Source: JAITWN01 sp964437335 (lineage in GTDB: Bacteria; Pseudomonadota; Gammaproteobacteria; SZUA-140). From it: DNA of 64,000 nucleotides. Below are positions 15,539 through 23,806 of the stretch, one piece after another (positions within the stretch are counted from its first letter, which is position 1; each line of letters begins with the position of its first letter). The notes under the pieces were generated by a model, which did not search any database, was not told the origin of the DNA, and saw only the letters and a list, made by a program, of their open reading frames with translations. The position numbers were made by a program, and so were the translations under genes. The stretch spans positions 162,886 through 226,885 of the forward strand of contig CAYTGL010000001.1 of assembly GCA_964437335.1 (NCBI GenBank), written 5' to 3'.

Positions 15539-17119
15539 ATGAAGACCAGAAATATACCCGTCTCGACTTCGGGCGCCCCGATCCAGGATACGGCGTTGCT
15601 GGCGCGCCTCAGCCAGTGTGCCGACTTGCCGAGCCCCGTCGGCGTCGTGATGCGGGTGCTGGAACTCGGACAGGATCCGGAGGTTTCACTCGGCGAAGTG
15701 GCAAAGGTCATCAATCTCGATCCGGCCCTGACCGCCAAGATGCTGCGCATGGCGAATTCTCCGCTCTATGCGCGACAGCGCAAGACCGAAAATCTCAGGC
15801 AGGCGATCACGCTGTTCGGGCTGGAAGGGACGATCACACTCGCGCTCGGTTTTTCTGTGGTTAATAATCTCAATAAAAACCAGAATCACCACTTCGATTA
15901 TCCGCAATTCTGGCGGCGTTCGCTGGCAGCGGCGACCTGTGCGCAGGTGCTGTCGGAGCGGCTGGCGCTGCCGAATCGAGAAGACATGTTTCTTGCCGGC
16001 CTGCTGCAGGATATCGGCATGATGGCGCTGGGTCGCGCGATTCCCGAGCTCTATCATGGCACCGTATCGACCAGGCTCTCGCATGACCGGGCCCGCCTCC
16101 GGGAGCGCGAGCAGTTCGGGGTCGATCATGCCGAGATCGGCGCCTGGCTGCTGCAGCAATGGAATTTTCCCGACAATCTGCATGCGCTGGTTCTGTACAG
16201 CCATGATCCTGAGGCCGCCGATCTGGCCGCCTGGCCGGTGCTGGAACGGCAGGTCCGGATCATCGCACTCTCGAGCGAAATGGCCGACCTCTGGTGCAAC
16301 GTCGACAAGGAGTCGCTGCTGCCGAAGGTGATGAAAAAGGCCGGCCAGTCCCTCGGCATCAATGATCAGACTTTTGTCGAGGTCCTCGAAAGCGTCAGTA
16401 CCACAATCACTGAGATCGCAAAGCTGTTTGAGGTAGAACTCGATGAGCACTCCAATGCCGATTGGATCATTAACGAGGCGCGCGAGCTGATCCTGCTGCG
16501 CCACATCAAGGTCATGCAGAAATCAATGTTGCTGGAGAAGGCGGCCAGACTCCTCGAGAACCGCACGATCAAGCTCGAGGAAGAGAATCGCCGCGACGTG
16601 CTGACCGGACTGTTCAATCACTCCTATCTCAAGCACGCCCTGTTCGACGAGCTCGAACTGGCCAATGAGCATGGCTGGCCGCTCGCCTTGATTTTCATAG
16701 ATCTCGACCGTTTCAAGACCATCAACGATAGTTACGGACACCTGGCCGGAGACCATATCATCAGGGAAACGGCAAGCCTGCTCAGGCGGCATACCCGCGG
16801 CAGCGATATCATTGCGCGTTATGGCGGCGAGGAATTCGTCGTAATCCTGCCGGGTTCTGGGTTCGACAGTGCGCGCCGCAGTTGCGAGCGCCTGCTGAAC
16901 GCCTTCCGCACGACGCGCCATCTTGTCAACGGGGTGAGCGAAATGATCGTGACCGCCTCTCTCGGCGTTGCGGTCCATGGCGAGTCCGCGAACTTTCGGT
17001 CCATCGAAGATTTCCTCAGGGCGGCGGATGGGGCGCTCTATGAAGCCAAACGCCAGGGACGGGACCGGGCGATTTTCCATCAGACAGACCACTACGACGT
17101 ATCACGATCCGCCGGTTAG
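15539..17119 (+). CDS. HDOD-GGDEF protein, probable diguanylate cyclase
   Basis: A 526-residue cytoplasmic protein. Residues about 20-220 form an HDOD domain (VAKVINLDPALTAKMLRMAN, DMFLAGLLQDIGMMALG), an HD-like fold without phosphodiesterase residues. After a helical linker comes a GGDEF domain with the active motif GGEEF at about 429-433. Five residues before it is an RGSD inhibitory I-site, so the enzyme should make c-di-GMP with product inhibition. The start at 15539 matches the domain boundary; an in-frame ATG at 15467 would add 24 residues. No signal or membrane segment is seen. The input to the HDOD domain is unknown. Confidence 0.9.
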   Translation: MKTRNIPVSTSGAPIQDTALLARLSQCADLPSPVGVVMRVLELGQDPEVSLGEVAKVINLDPALTAKMLRMANSPLYARQRKTENLRQAITLFGLEGTITLALGFSVVNNLNKNQNHHFDYPQFWRRSLAAATCAQVLSERLALPNREDMFLAGLLQDIGMMALGRAIPELYHGTVSTRLSHDRARLREREQFGVDHAEIGAWLLQQWNFPDNLHALVLYSHDPEAADLAAWPVLERQVRIIALSSEMADLWCNVDKESLLPKVMKKAGQSLGINDQTFVEVLESVSTTITEIAKLFEVELDEHSNADWIINEARELILLRHIKVMQKSMLLEKAARLLENRTIKLEEENRRDVLTGLFNHSYLKHALFDELELANEHGWPLALIFIDLDRFKTINDSYGHLAGDHIIRETASLLRRHTRGSDIIARYGGEEFVVILPGSGFDSARRSCERLLNAFRTTRHLVNGVSEMIVTASLGVAVHGESANFRSIEDFLRAADGALYEAKRQGRDRAIFHQTDHYDVSRSAG

Positions 17120-17142
17120 CCGACGCCAGGGATTGATCGCCT

Positions 17143-17168
17143 GCCCGTAATCGGGCATCTTCGTTTTC
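17143..17168 (+). terminator. Possible terminator after the HDOD-GGDEF gene
   Basis: A short hairpin GCCCG-TAAT-CGGGC (17143-17156) is followed by the T-rich ATCTTCGTTTTC. The stem is only five base pairs, so the call is tentative. Confidence 0.45.
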
Positions 17169-17315
17169 ATGGCTTTGCGTAGCATCTCCCGCCTGATCCT
17201 GTTGTGTCTGTGTTCTGCACAGGCGCTCGAGGTCGGCTATCGGGACCGGGTCGGGCTCGATAGTCGGGATGGGCCGCTCGATGGCGTCGGGTTGTCATTT
17301 CAGAGGCGGTTCTGA
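17169..17315 (+). CDS. Possible 48-residue secreted peptide or gene remnant
   Basis: The frame begins MALRSISRLILLCLCSAQALEV, a plausible signal peptide with cleavage after SAQA. The mature part of about 30 residues ends GVGLSFQRRF, with the terminal Phe typical of outer-membrane proteins. It stops one base before the ATG of the dehydrogenase gene. It may be a small exported peptide, a translational leader, or what remains of a deleted outer-membrane protein. No clear ribosome-binding site is visible. Confidence 0.3.
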   Translation: MALRSISRLILLCLCSAQALEVGYRDRVGLDSRDGPLDGVGLSFQRRF

Positions 17316-17316
17316 C

Positions 17317-18273
17317 ATGCGCGCCGGGGTGTTTCTCGACAGCGGCTCCCTCGGACACGGCGATATTGACCTTTCCGGTATCGAAGCGACGTTGCCGCGC
17401 TGGATATTTCATGAAACGACCGCCGCCAGCGAGGTTGCAGAACGGATACGCGCCGCGGACGTCGTCATCACGAACAAGGTCGTGCTTGGCGCGGAGCAAC
17501 TCGCCGCGGCGGAAAATCTGCGTCTCGTCTGTGTTGCCGCGACCGGTGTCAACAACATCGATCTCGCCGCTGCGTCCCGGCTATCCATAACGGTCTGCAA
17601 CGTGCCCGCCTATGCTACGCCATCCGTGGTGCAGCATGTGTTCGCGTTGATGTTCTCGCTCGCGACCCGTTTGCCGGAGTATCGGGCCGCGGTCAGGGCA
17701 GGGCGGTGGCAGCAAAGTCCGCAGTTCGCGCTGCTCGATTACCCGATTTCAGAACTCGACGGCTGCACGCTCGGGATCGTCGGCTACGGGGCGCTTGGCC
17801 GCGCGGTCGCGGCGGCGGCGGGGTGTTTCGGCATGGACGTGCGGATCGCGGCGCGATCCGGAATGCCGCCGGCATCGGGCCGGGTCGCGTTCGATGAATT
17901 GCTTGGGCAGGTCGATGTCCTCAGCCTGCATTGTCCATTGACCGACACGAACCGCGGACTGATCGGGACGCGGGAACTCGCCCTGATGAAGTCTAGCGCG
18001 CTGCTGATCAATACCGCGAGGGGCGGCCTCATCGATGAGGCGGCGCTCGCTGACGCGCTGCGGCGCGGGGTAATCGGCGGCGCGGGCATAGATGTGCTCG
18101 AAACCGAGCCGCCGTGTCAGGGCAGCCCCTTGCTCGCGACGGATATTCCGAACCTGATCGTGACACCGCACATCGCGTGGGCGAGCCGGGAGTCCCGGCA
18201 GCGCCTGGCGGACGGGCTGCGGGAGAACATTGCGGCCTTTATGGGCGGGAGGCCGCGCAATGTGGTCGGGTAG
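17317..18273 (+). CDS. D-2-hydroxyacid dehydrogenase (glycerate/hydroxypyruvate reductase type)
   Basis: A 318-residue NAD(P)-dependent enzyme that interconverts 2-oxoacids and D-2-hydroxyacids. It shows the Rossmann motif GIVGYGALGRAVA, substrate and catalytic elements (AATGVNNIDL, NTARGGLIDEAAL with Arg, then DVLETEP with Glu) and the active-site His in VTPHIAW. The ATG at 17317 follows AGAGG. Similarity to hydroxypyruvate reductases suggests glycerate as the physiological product, but this subfamily varies in substrate. It appears to be transcribed alone towards the convergent ccdA. Confidence 0.88.
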   Translation: MRAGVFLDSGSLGHGDIDLSGIEATLPRWIFHETTAASEVAERIRAADVVITNKVVLGAEQLAAAENLRLVCVAATGVNNIDLAAASRLSITVCNVPAYATPSVVQHVFALMFSLATRLPEYRAAVRAGRWQQSPQFALLDYPISELDGCTLGIVGYGALGRAVAAAAGCFGMDVRIAARSGMPPASGRVAFDELLGQVDVLSLHCPLTDTNRGLIGTRELALMKSSALLINTARGGLIDEAALADALRRGVIGGAGIDVLETEPPCQGSPLLATDIPNLIVTPHIAWASRESRQRLADGLRENIAAFMGGRPRNVVG

Positions 18274-18369
18274 CCGAGGGACGTCGCAGGGTTGAATTGT
18301 GCGGTTTGCTGTGCTCACCGCATCGAGCACATTCTGCCGGAATCCGCATCAAAAACGGTGTGCCCACCC

Positions 18370-19098
18370 TTACAGGCGTTCTATCAGCCACTCCGGCGTG
18401 ATGTTGATGAAGAAGGTATTCATCGTCGCGAGTTGTCCGCTGACCAGCAGCAGGCCGACGGCGATCAGGAATACCCCGCTGACGCGCTGGACGATGTGGG
18501 CATGCCGGTTCAGACGATGAAGGAAGTTCGTCGCGCGCGTGAGCAACAGCGCGGTCAACAGGAACGGCATCGCAAGCCCCATTGCGTAGACAAAAGTGAA
18601 GAAGACCCCGGTGCCCGGCTCGGTAAAGGACATGGTCATCACGGCGCCGAGCAGCGGGCCGATGCACGGCGTCCACCCCGCCGCGAATGCGATGCCGATC
18701 ATGCCGGAGCGGAGATAGCCCGGCGTCATGCCGTGATCCATCTGGAGCTGCCGGGTCATGTTCAGGAACGGGATCGTGAACACGCCGATCGTATGCAGGC
18801 CGAACACGATCAGGATCACACCGCCGACCTGGGCGATGATTGTGCTGTAGTGATTCAGCGTCGCGCCAAGCAGCGTTGCCGGCAGACCGAAAACCACGAT
18901 GAACACCAGCGTAAAACCGGTGACGAACAGCACCGCGTGAGTGAAGACCTGCGCGCGATTCAGCTGGTCGTCGTCATGAATCGCGCTGCCGGACAGATAG
19001 CTGAGATAGACTGGCACCAGCGGCAGCACGCAGGGTGATAAAAAGGACAGAGTCCCTGCGAGAAAGGCGAGCGGTATCGTGACTGACGTCATTTCCAT
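18370..19098 (-). CDS. ccdA: CcdA-type thiol-disulfide transporter
   Basis: A 242-residue inner-membrane protein with about six hydrophobic spans, which passes electrons from cytoplasmic thioredoxin to periplasmic acceptors for cytochrome c maturation. Conserved redox cysteines sit in LSFLSPCVLPLVPVYLSYLSG near the N-terminus and in GWTPCIGPLLG in the middle. It is the short form without DsbD's periplasmic domains. A second ATG two codons downstream is also possible. It could serve the cytochrome c encoded at 31783, though no haem-handling genes are adjacent. Confidence 0.92.
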   Translation of the reverse strand: MEMTSVTIPLAFLAGTLSFLSPCVLPLVPVYLSYLSGSAIHDDDQLNRAQVFTHAVLFVTGFTLVFIVVFGLPATLLGATLNHYSTIIAQVGGVILIVFGLHTIGVFTIPFLNMTRQLQMDHGMTPGYLRSGMIGIAFAAGWTPCIGPLLGAVMTMSFTEPGTGVFFTFVYAMGLAMPFLLTALLLTRATNFLHRLNRHAHIVQRVSGVFLIAVGLLLVSGQLATMNTFFINITPEWLIERL

Positions 19099-19215
19099 CG
19101 GGCGGTCCCGGGGCGGTAGCCGGATTGCTGGCAGTTTCTGTGGACGGACATCTGCTTCGTTACAGGACGACTATTATAGAGCCATTGCGGAAGGGCCCGC
19201 CAGCCGGACTCCGGT

Positions 19216-20082
19216 CTAGCGCGGGGCGCCCCCGCGCCGGCGATGTCGGCGGTAGAGTATGAAGGTCAGGTCGTCCGGCTTCGACGGCGCGCCGACGGTC
19301 TGGTGCGCCATGCGTTTGTGGCAGGCGGTCGCCAGGCCTTGCATCGCATGCTCTAGCGAACCGCTGCGGATGCGTCCGACGATCTCCTCGATATACAGAT
19401 TGTCGAACAGACCGTCACTCGCCACCAGTACCGTATCATATTGCGCGAGCCGCAGCGTGTGGCCAAGCTCGATCCGCATGGTGGGCAGTCCGACGTAATT
19501 CGAGACCAGATTGCGCTCGTCATGATACATCGCCTCGTTTTCGTCAAGGACGCCGGCCTCCACCGCATAACCGACCGGTGAATGCGATACTGTCTGCAGC
19601 TTGATCCTGCCCCGGTTACCGGTGACCAGGATCATTGAATCGCCGACATGACAGGTGCGGATGGCATCGGTACCAATCTCGATCGCAGCGACCGTCGTGC
19701 CGGCGCCGATCGCATTGATTCGTGCATTCGCGCTGTCTATCGCGTTGATCAGTTGTTCGCGCAAACCTTTTTCGCCGTGGTCGCCCTGCTGAACCAGGGC
19801 ATCGCGTATCGCGTCGATCAACAGGCCTGATGCCTGACTTCCCTGCGGCAAGCCGCCCATGCCGTCGGCGACGACCAGCAGCCCCGAGCCGCTCGGATAG
19901 CAGAAGATCGCGGCGGCGTCCTCATTGGGTGCATTGGCATGTGCCTTGTAGGGCGCGCGTGCGCTGTAGACGCCGACCTGACCCGCGGCGCAGTCATGGA
20001 TCACGCCCAGGTCGCGCATGTCATGATTGAGATAGCTCCAGTACTGGAATGCCGGGCTGGCGGCATCTGGCAATGCGGTCAA
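19216..20082 (-). CDS. PP2C-family serine/threonine phosphatase
   Basis: A 288-residue soluble phosphatase with the PPM metal-binding motifs NEDAAAIF, VVADGMGG, HVGDSM and ASDGLFDN, and a C-terminal PDDLTFILYR; these give the usual Asp ligands for two Mn/Mg ions. It lies ten bases downstream of a protein kinase gene, so the two probably form a reversible phosphorylation pair. The apparent start is TTG at 20080-20082; an internal ATG at residue 22 is an alternative. The target protein is unknown. Confidence 0.9.
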   Translation of the reverse strand: MTALPDAASPAFQYWSYLNHDMRDLGVIHDCAAGQVGVYSARAPYKAHANAPNEDAAAIFCYPSGSGLLVVADGMGGLPQGSQASGLLIDAIRDALVQQGDHGEKGLREQLINAIDSANARINAIGAGTTVAAIEIGTDAIRTCHVGDSMILVTGNRGRIKLQTVSHSPVGYAVEAGVLDENEAMYHDERNLVSNYVGLPTMRIELGHTLRLAQYDTVLVASDGLFDNLYIEEIVGRIRSGSLEHAMQGLATACHKRMAHQTVGAPSKPDDLTFILYRRHRRRGGAPR

Positions 20083-20092
20083 GGACGTCGCC

Positions 20093-20875
20093 CTATTGCC
20101 ATTGCATTGTTTCCAGATATTCGCGCAGCATGCCGGCCGATCGGAATTTCTTCAGGACCAGACTGCGTTTGAGTCCGCAGCATATCGCCTTGATCTCGGA
20201 TGGCAGCCTTGCATAGTAACGCTGTCCGCCAAGGGCATCATAAAAGAGGCGGATCAGATCGCAGACGTCGTCATGGATGTTTTTCTTCCTTGCCGAACCC
20301 CAGTGAAACATATCGAGCAACTTGAGATTATAGCTGAGTCCGAAGCGCTGAATGACGATATTGTCGGTGTGCAGGTCGCCGTGATACTCACGCATGTTAT
20401 GAATGCTTTCAATGCCGGACGCCAACGCGTGAAGCAGGTGCAATCCCTGGAACGGCGTCAGCCGTTTGCCCGGATGGCGCGCGAGGAAGTCGCTCAGCAG
20501 CTGGCCTTCGACGTATTCCGAGACGAGGAACGTGATCGGGATACCTCGATAGCGGATCGTCTCCTGGGTGTGGTACTGGATCAGGATCGGTGTGTGGCGC
20601 AGCTTGTGAAGTTTCTTGGCGTAGAACGACAGCGTGCGATTGCCGGGATTGCGCTGGGGGAAAAAGAACTTCGCCGCGCGCTCGATGCCGGTGACCTCCT
20701 CCCTGACCAGGTAGACCTCGCCTTCCCAGCCTGCGCCGAGACTCTTGATGACCCGGTACTTGTTGGCGAGGAGGCGGCCGCTGCTGAGATTGAAGCTGTC
20801 GATAACCGGGACTGTCATGGTTGGCGTGGCGGGGATTGCTTCGTCCGGGTCCGGCCATCCTACCATAATTGCCAT
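20093..20875 (-). CDS. Divergent serine/threonine protein kinase
   Basis: A 260-residue soluble kinase. It shows a glycine loop GAGWEGEV (47-54), the ATP-anchoring Lys69 in RAAKFFFP, and the catalytic loop HGDLHTDN (165-172). The metal-binding DFG is replaced by LDMF (Asp188 retained). No transmembrane or PASTA region follows, unlike many bacterial Hanks kinases. The ATG at 20875, with GAGG upstream, is preferred over a longer frame to 21106 that enters the divergent dsrE region. It precedes the PP2C gene in one operon. Confidence 0.87.
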   Translation of the reverse strand: MAIMVGWPDPDEAIPATPTMTVPVIDSFNLSSGRLLANKYRVIKSLGAGWEGEVYLVREEVTGIERAAKFFFPQRNPGNRTLSFYAKKLHKLRHTPILIQYHTQETIRYRGIPITFLVSEYVEGQLLSDFLARHPGKRLTPFQGLHLLHALASGIESIHNMREYHGDLHTDNIVIQRFGLSYNLKLLDMFHWGSARKKNIHDDVCDLIRLFYDALGGQRYYARLPSEIKAICCGLKRSLVLKKFRSAGMLREYLETMQWQ

Positions 20876-20899
20876 CCTTGCCTCGTGATGAGGCGGAAA

Positions 20900-20927
20900 T
20901 TGCATCCGCGCCCAGGACCGATATACT
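20900..20927 (+). promoter_or_regulatory. Candidate promoter for the dsrE-like operon
   Basis: TTGCAT (20900-20905) and TATACT (20922-20927) are 16 bases apart in the gap between the divergent kinase and dsrE-like genes, about 38 bases before the GTG start of the first dsrE-like gene. Confidence 0.45.
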
Positions 20928-20964
20928 ACCAAAGTATTATTCCCGCCCGCGGGGTACCACAGGT

Positions 20965-21285
20965 GTGACCGGTTATCTGCTGATCGAATCGCGCGATCCT
21001 CATGAAAGCGCCGGGGTCGAACAGGACTATCGGCTTGCCCTCGATCTCGCGCGGGCCGGCCATGCGGTAACCGTATACCTCGTGCAGAACGGGGTTTTTC
21101 CCGCAAGGACGGGCGGCCGCGGGAGCGGGTTGCGCGGACTGGTCGAGCAGGGGGTAACCGTGCTCGGGGATGACTTTTCGCTGCGTGAGCGCGGCATCAC
21201 ACAGGTCATCGCCGGCGTTCGCGTTGCCTCGCTCGACGCAATCGTCGACGGGCTGGCCCGGGGCGACCGGACCTTGTGGCTGTAA
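20965..21285 (+). CDS. DsrE/F-like protein 1
   Basis: A 106-residue protein of the DsrE/YchN fold: a beta strand (TGYLLIESRDP), a helix (DYRLALDLARAGHAVTVYLV), then the loop NGVFPARTGG. It has no cysteine, so it cannot itself carry a persulfide and may be a structural partner. The start is GTG at 20965; the open frame extends further left but into the kinase promoter region. First of three consecutive DsrE-fold genes, 12 bases before the next. Confidence 0.72.
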   Translation: MTGYLLIESRDPHESAGVEQDYRLALDLARAGHAVTVYLVQNGVFPARTGGRGSGLRGLVEQGVTVLGDDFSLRERGITQVIAGVRVASLDAIVDGLARGDRTLWL

Positions 21286-21297
21286 GTAAGGAGCGCG

Positions 21298-21711
21298 ATG
21301 GCGGAGAATCCGACGCTGACCCTGGTCCTGATGGACGCGCCGTTCGAGCAGGCCCGGACCGTCACGGCGCTGCGCCTGCTCGACATTATGGCAAGACGCG
21401 GTTACCAGGTCCATGTCTTTGCCTACGAGGGTGCGGTCGGCCTGCCGTTCTCGCGCCAGCAGTTGCATGCGAATCCGGTGCATGGCCATGACCTGCCGGA
21501 AGAGGACCACCCGCTGCCGAGCGAATGGATCGCGGCGCTGATGCGCGCGGCGCGCGAGCATGGCGGTTCCCTTGACTGGATCAACTGTGACTTGTGCGCA
21601 GATGAGCGCGGTATGGACGAGGCGATCGTCGGTTGCCGCCGCGGGACGCCGACCGACCTGTGGAAGGCCGCGCTGGCATCGGATAACACACTGGTGATCG
21701 GAACCCGCTAG
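21298..21711 (+). CDS. DsrE/F-like protein 2
   Basis: A 137-residue DsrE-fold protein (LTLVLMDAPFEQARTVTALRL, then RRGYQVHVFAYEGAVGLP). Cysteines in WINCDLCADERG and AIVGCRRG are candidates for sulfur carriage; the last lies at a position often used in DsrE/TusD proteins. AAGGAG lies near the ATG. It is the middle gene of the three-gene set, likely a heteromeric partner of its neighbours, by analogy with DsrEFH and TusBCD. Confidence 0.75.
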   Translation: MAENPTLTLVLMDAPFEQARTVTALRLLDIMARRGYQVHVFAYEGAVGLPFSRQQLHANPVHGHDLPEEDHPLPSEWIAALMRAAREHGGSLDWINCDLCADERGMDEAIVGCRRGTPTDLWKAALASDNTLVIGTR

Positions 21712-21725
21712 GTGTTTTACGCACG

Positions 21726-22106
21726 ATGAAAGTCCTGCAGATCGTAAATTCGGCCTACCGCTGCACGATAGAGGAGCAGGATGATCCGGTGATCTGGATC
21801 ACGCACGCGTTGATCGGCGCGGGCGCATCCTTCAGCGTGCTGTTGCGTGGCAACGCAGTGAACTACGCGGTAAGCGGACAGGACGCCTCGGGTCTCGTCA
21901 TCGGTGGCCGGGCGCAGAAGCAGCCACCGCGACTCGATCGCGACATCGGGTCGCTGCTCGGCAAGGGCGTCGATGTGTATGCGGTCAGTGAGGACTGCGA
22001 TGAATTGGGGATTGTCGCCGTGAGCCTGATCGAGAGCGTCACGCTGATTGCGCGCGGCGAACTGCCGAAACTCCTCGACGCGCACGATCAGGTCTGGCAC
22101 TGGTAA
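21726..22106 (+). CDS. DsrE/DsrH-like protein 3
   Basis: A 126-residue DsrE-fold protein beginning MKVLQIVNSAYRC, with a helix-strand pattern (WITHALIGAGASFSVLLRG) and Cys in SEDCDELG. It is third in the run, 14 bases after its neighbour, and convergent with cysH. Three adjacent, mutually divergent DsrE proteins recall DsrEFH/TusBCD sulfur relays, but I do not identify it with any named subunit, and no TusA or rhodanese gene is near. Confidence 0.7.
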   Translation: MKVLQIVNSAYRCTIEEQDDPVIWITHALIGAGASFSVLLRGNAVNYAVSGQDASGLVIGGRAQKQPPRLDRDIGSLLGKGVDVYAVSEDCDELGIVAVSLIESVTLIARGELPKLLDAHDQVWHW

Positions 22107-22190
22107 GCCTGGTGCCGGTTTTCAGTGTCGGCCCTGCGGCCGACCCTGCTTCAGCTTCGGTCCGGCGTTGGCGCGATCACGGTTTCGCGA

Positions 22191-22931
22191 TCAGAGATGC
22201 AGGCCACACTCGGTCTTCGGGCTGTTGTTCCAGCGCCCGCTGCGGTCGAGACCCGGTGAGGTGCAATGGGTGCAGCCGATCGACGAATAGCCGACCGCGA
22301 CCAGCGGATGAAACGGCAACTGGTGTTCCTTGATGTAGGCGTCCCGCTGCTCCCGGGTGAGGTCGATCAGCGGATAGAACTTGATGATCCCGCTGCGCAC
22401 CTCGAAGATATCGAGCGACGCGCGGTGTTCTGTTTGCCAGCGCATCAGTCCCGAGGCCCACACGTCGAACTGGTGCTTGAGCGCATACAGCGGCTCGACC
22501 TTGTTGATCGAACAGCAGAAGTCCGGATCCTTTCGCCAGGTCTCATCCTGCACCGTGAATTCGTGTTTCCAGTCCTCTGCGCGGACGTCGACGACCGTGA
22601 GTCCGAACAGATCGATGAGCTTCTGCTTGTATGCGAGAGTCTGCGGGAAGTGATAGCCGGTATCGATGAAGAACACCGGCTGCTGTGGTGCGTTGCGCGA
22701 GAACACGTGCAGCAGGAACGCCGACGTGGCCGCGAACGAGGAGGTCAGCATGACCTTTTCCTGGGGGAAATCCTGGTAGAGCGCGCGGATACGCTCATCG
22801 ACCGACAGAGGACGGTATTTCTCGTTCAGTGCCGCTATCCGTGCGTGATCGAACTCGCGCTCGGGACGTGGCTCCGTCATGGCGCCTTCCTTGGCCGTGA
22901 GGTCCAGGTTCGTGGCTCGATTCAGGCTCAT
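22191..22931 (-). CDS. cysH: Adenylyl-sulfate (APS) reductase, CysH family
   Basis: A 246-residue sulfonucleotide reductase that makes sulfite from activated sulfate using thioredoxin. The catalytic cysteine is in the C-terminal ECGLHL (Cys242). It also carries the paired cysteines Cys139-Cys140 (DFCCSINKVEPL) and Cys220-x-x-Cys223 (GCTHCTSP). These bind a [4Fe-4S] cluster in APS reductases and are absent from E. coli-type PAPS reductase. APS is therefore the likely substrate. The ATG at 22931 has AAGGAA upstream. The 194-base gap to msrA is AT-rich, with TATAAT near 22990, and probably holds promoters. Confidence 0.92.
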   Translation of the reverse strand: MSLNRATNLDLTAKEGAMTEPRPEREFDHARIAALNEKYRPLSVDERIRALYQDFPQEKVMLTSSFAATSAFLLHVFSRNAPQQPVFFIDTGYHFPQTLAYKQKLIDLFGLTVVDVRAEDWKHEFTVQDETWRKDPDFCCSINKVEPLYALKHQFDVWASGLMRWQTEHRASLDIFEVRSGIIKFYPLIDLTREQRDAYIKEHQLPFHPLVAVGYSSIGCTHCTSPGLDRSGRWNNSPKTECGLHL

Positions 22932-23125
22932 CGGCAGGCTTCCTTCAATCTGTTTATAACCAGTATTTATACCGGGTCGCTGCTTGCTTATATAATCAGT
23001 TTCTATGATAAAACGGATTTTAATACATTCTAGTTATCAAGTAAATCCTTGCCTGACCTGGATCGCTGTCGTATCGTCCCTCAAGCGCCGCTTGCCGGCG
23101 GCGTCGAATAACAGGATATCGACCG

Positions 23126-23788
23126 ATGTGGCGTGATATCGATAAGAAACTGACCCTGCCGACCGCAGCGGAGGCACTGCCGGGACGGGATGCCGCGATC
23201 GCGATCGAGAACCGCCATTTCGTCTCCGGCAGGCCGCTGCTGCCGCCATACCCGGTCGGGTTGTCGCTCGCGCAGTTCGGCATGGGCTGCTTCTGGGGCG
23301 CCGAACGCTGCTTCTGGACCCGCGACGGAGTCTGGGTGACGGCGGTCGGCTATGCGGGCGGTCTGACCCCGAACCCGAACTACCGCGAGGTCTGCAGTGG
23401 CCTGACCGGTCACAACGAGGTGGTCCGGGTCGTGTTTGATCCTGCGCAAGTGACCTATGAAGACCTGCTCACGATCTTCTGGGAACATCATGACCCGACC
23501 CAGGGCATGCGCCAGGGCAACGATATCGGCACCCAGTACCGCTCGGAAATCCATGTCCATGACGAAGCACAGCGTATTGCAGCGCTGCGTTCGCGGGACG
23601 CCTACCAGCAGGCATTACAACGCGCCGGTCACGGGCGAATCACGACGGCGATCGTCGAGGCGTCGGTATTCTATTATGCCGAGGATCATCACCAGCAATA
23701 TCTCGCGAAAGTACCCGGCGGTTATTGCGGCCTCGGCGGCACCGGCGTCGCCTGTCCGGTGCCGAGCGCGGCAACCGCAGCTTCGTGA
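23126..23788 (+). CDS. msrA: Peptide methionine sulfoxide reductase MsrA
   Basis: A 220-residue enzyme reducing methionine-S-sulfoxide in proteins and free methionine. The catalytic motif GCFWG has Cys55, and the long N-terminal extension resembles the E. coli form. HHDPTQGMRQGNDIGTQYRS lines the active site, and C-terminal cysteines in GGYCGLGGTGVACP are the probable resolving residues. No MsrB domain is fused. It is divergent from cysH and followed after 18 bases by a hydrolase gene. Confidence 0.96.
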   Translation: MWRDIDKKLTLPTAAEALPGRDAAIAIENRHFVSGRPLLPPYPVGLSLAQFGMGCFWGAERCFWTRDGVWVTAVGYAGGLTPNPNYREVCSGLTGHNEVVRVVFDPAQVTYEDLLTIFWEHHDPTQGMRQGNDIGTQYRSEIHVHDEAQRIAALRSRDAYQQALQRAGHGRITTAIVEASVFYYAEDHHQQYLAKVPGGYCGLGGTGVACPVPSAATAAS

Positions 23789-23806
23789 GCGGACCCTTTC
23801 GATCCG

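Noticed and set aside
18292..19038. Long plus-strand frame opposite ccdA
   Set aside because: It is the antisense shadow of a clear membrane protein gene, rich in His, Arg and Gln as such shadows are in GC-rich DNA.
22266..23033. Long plus-strand frame opposite cysH
   Set aside because: It is an antisense shadow; the minus strand encodes a protein with every CysH motif.
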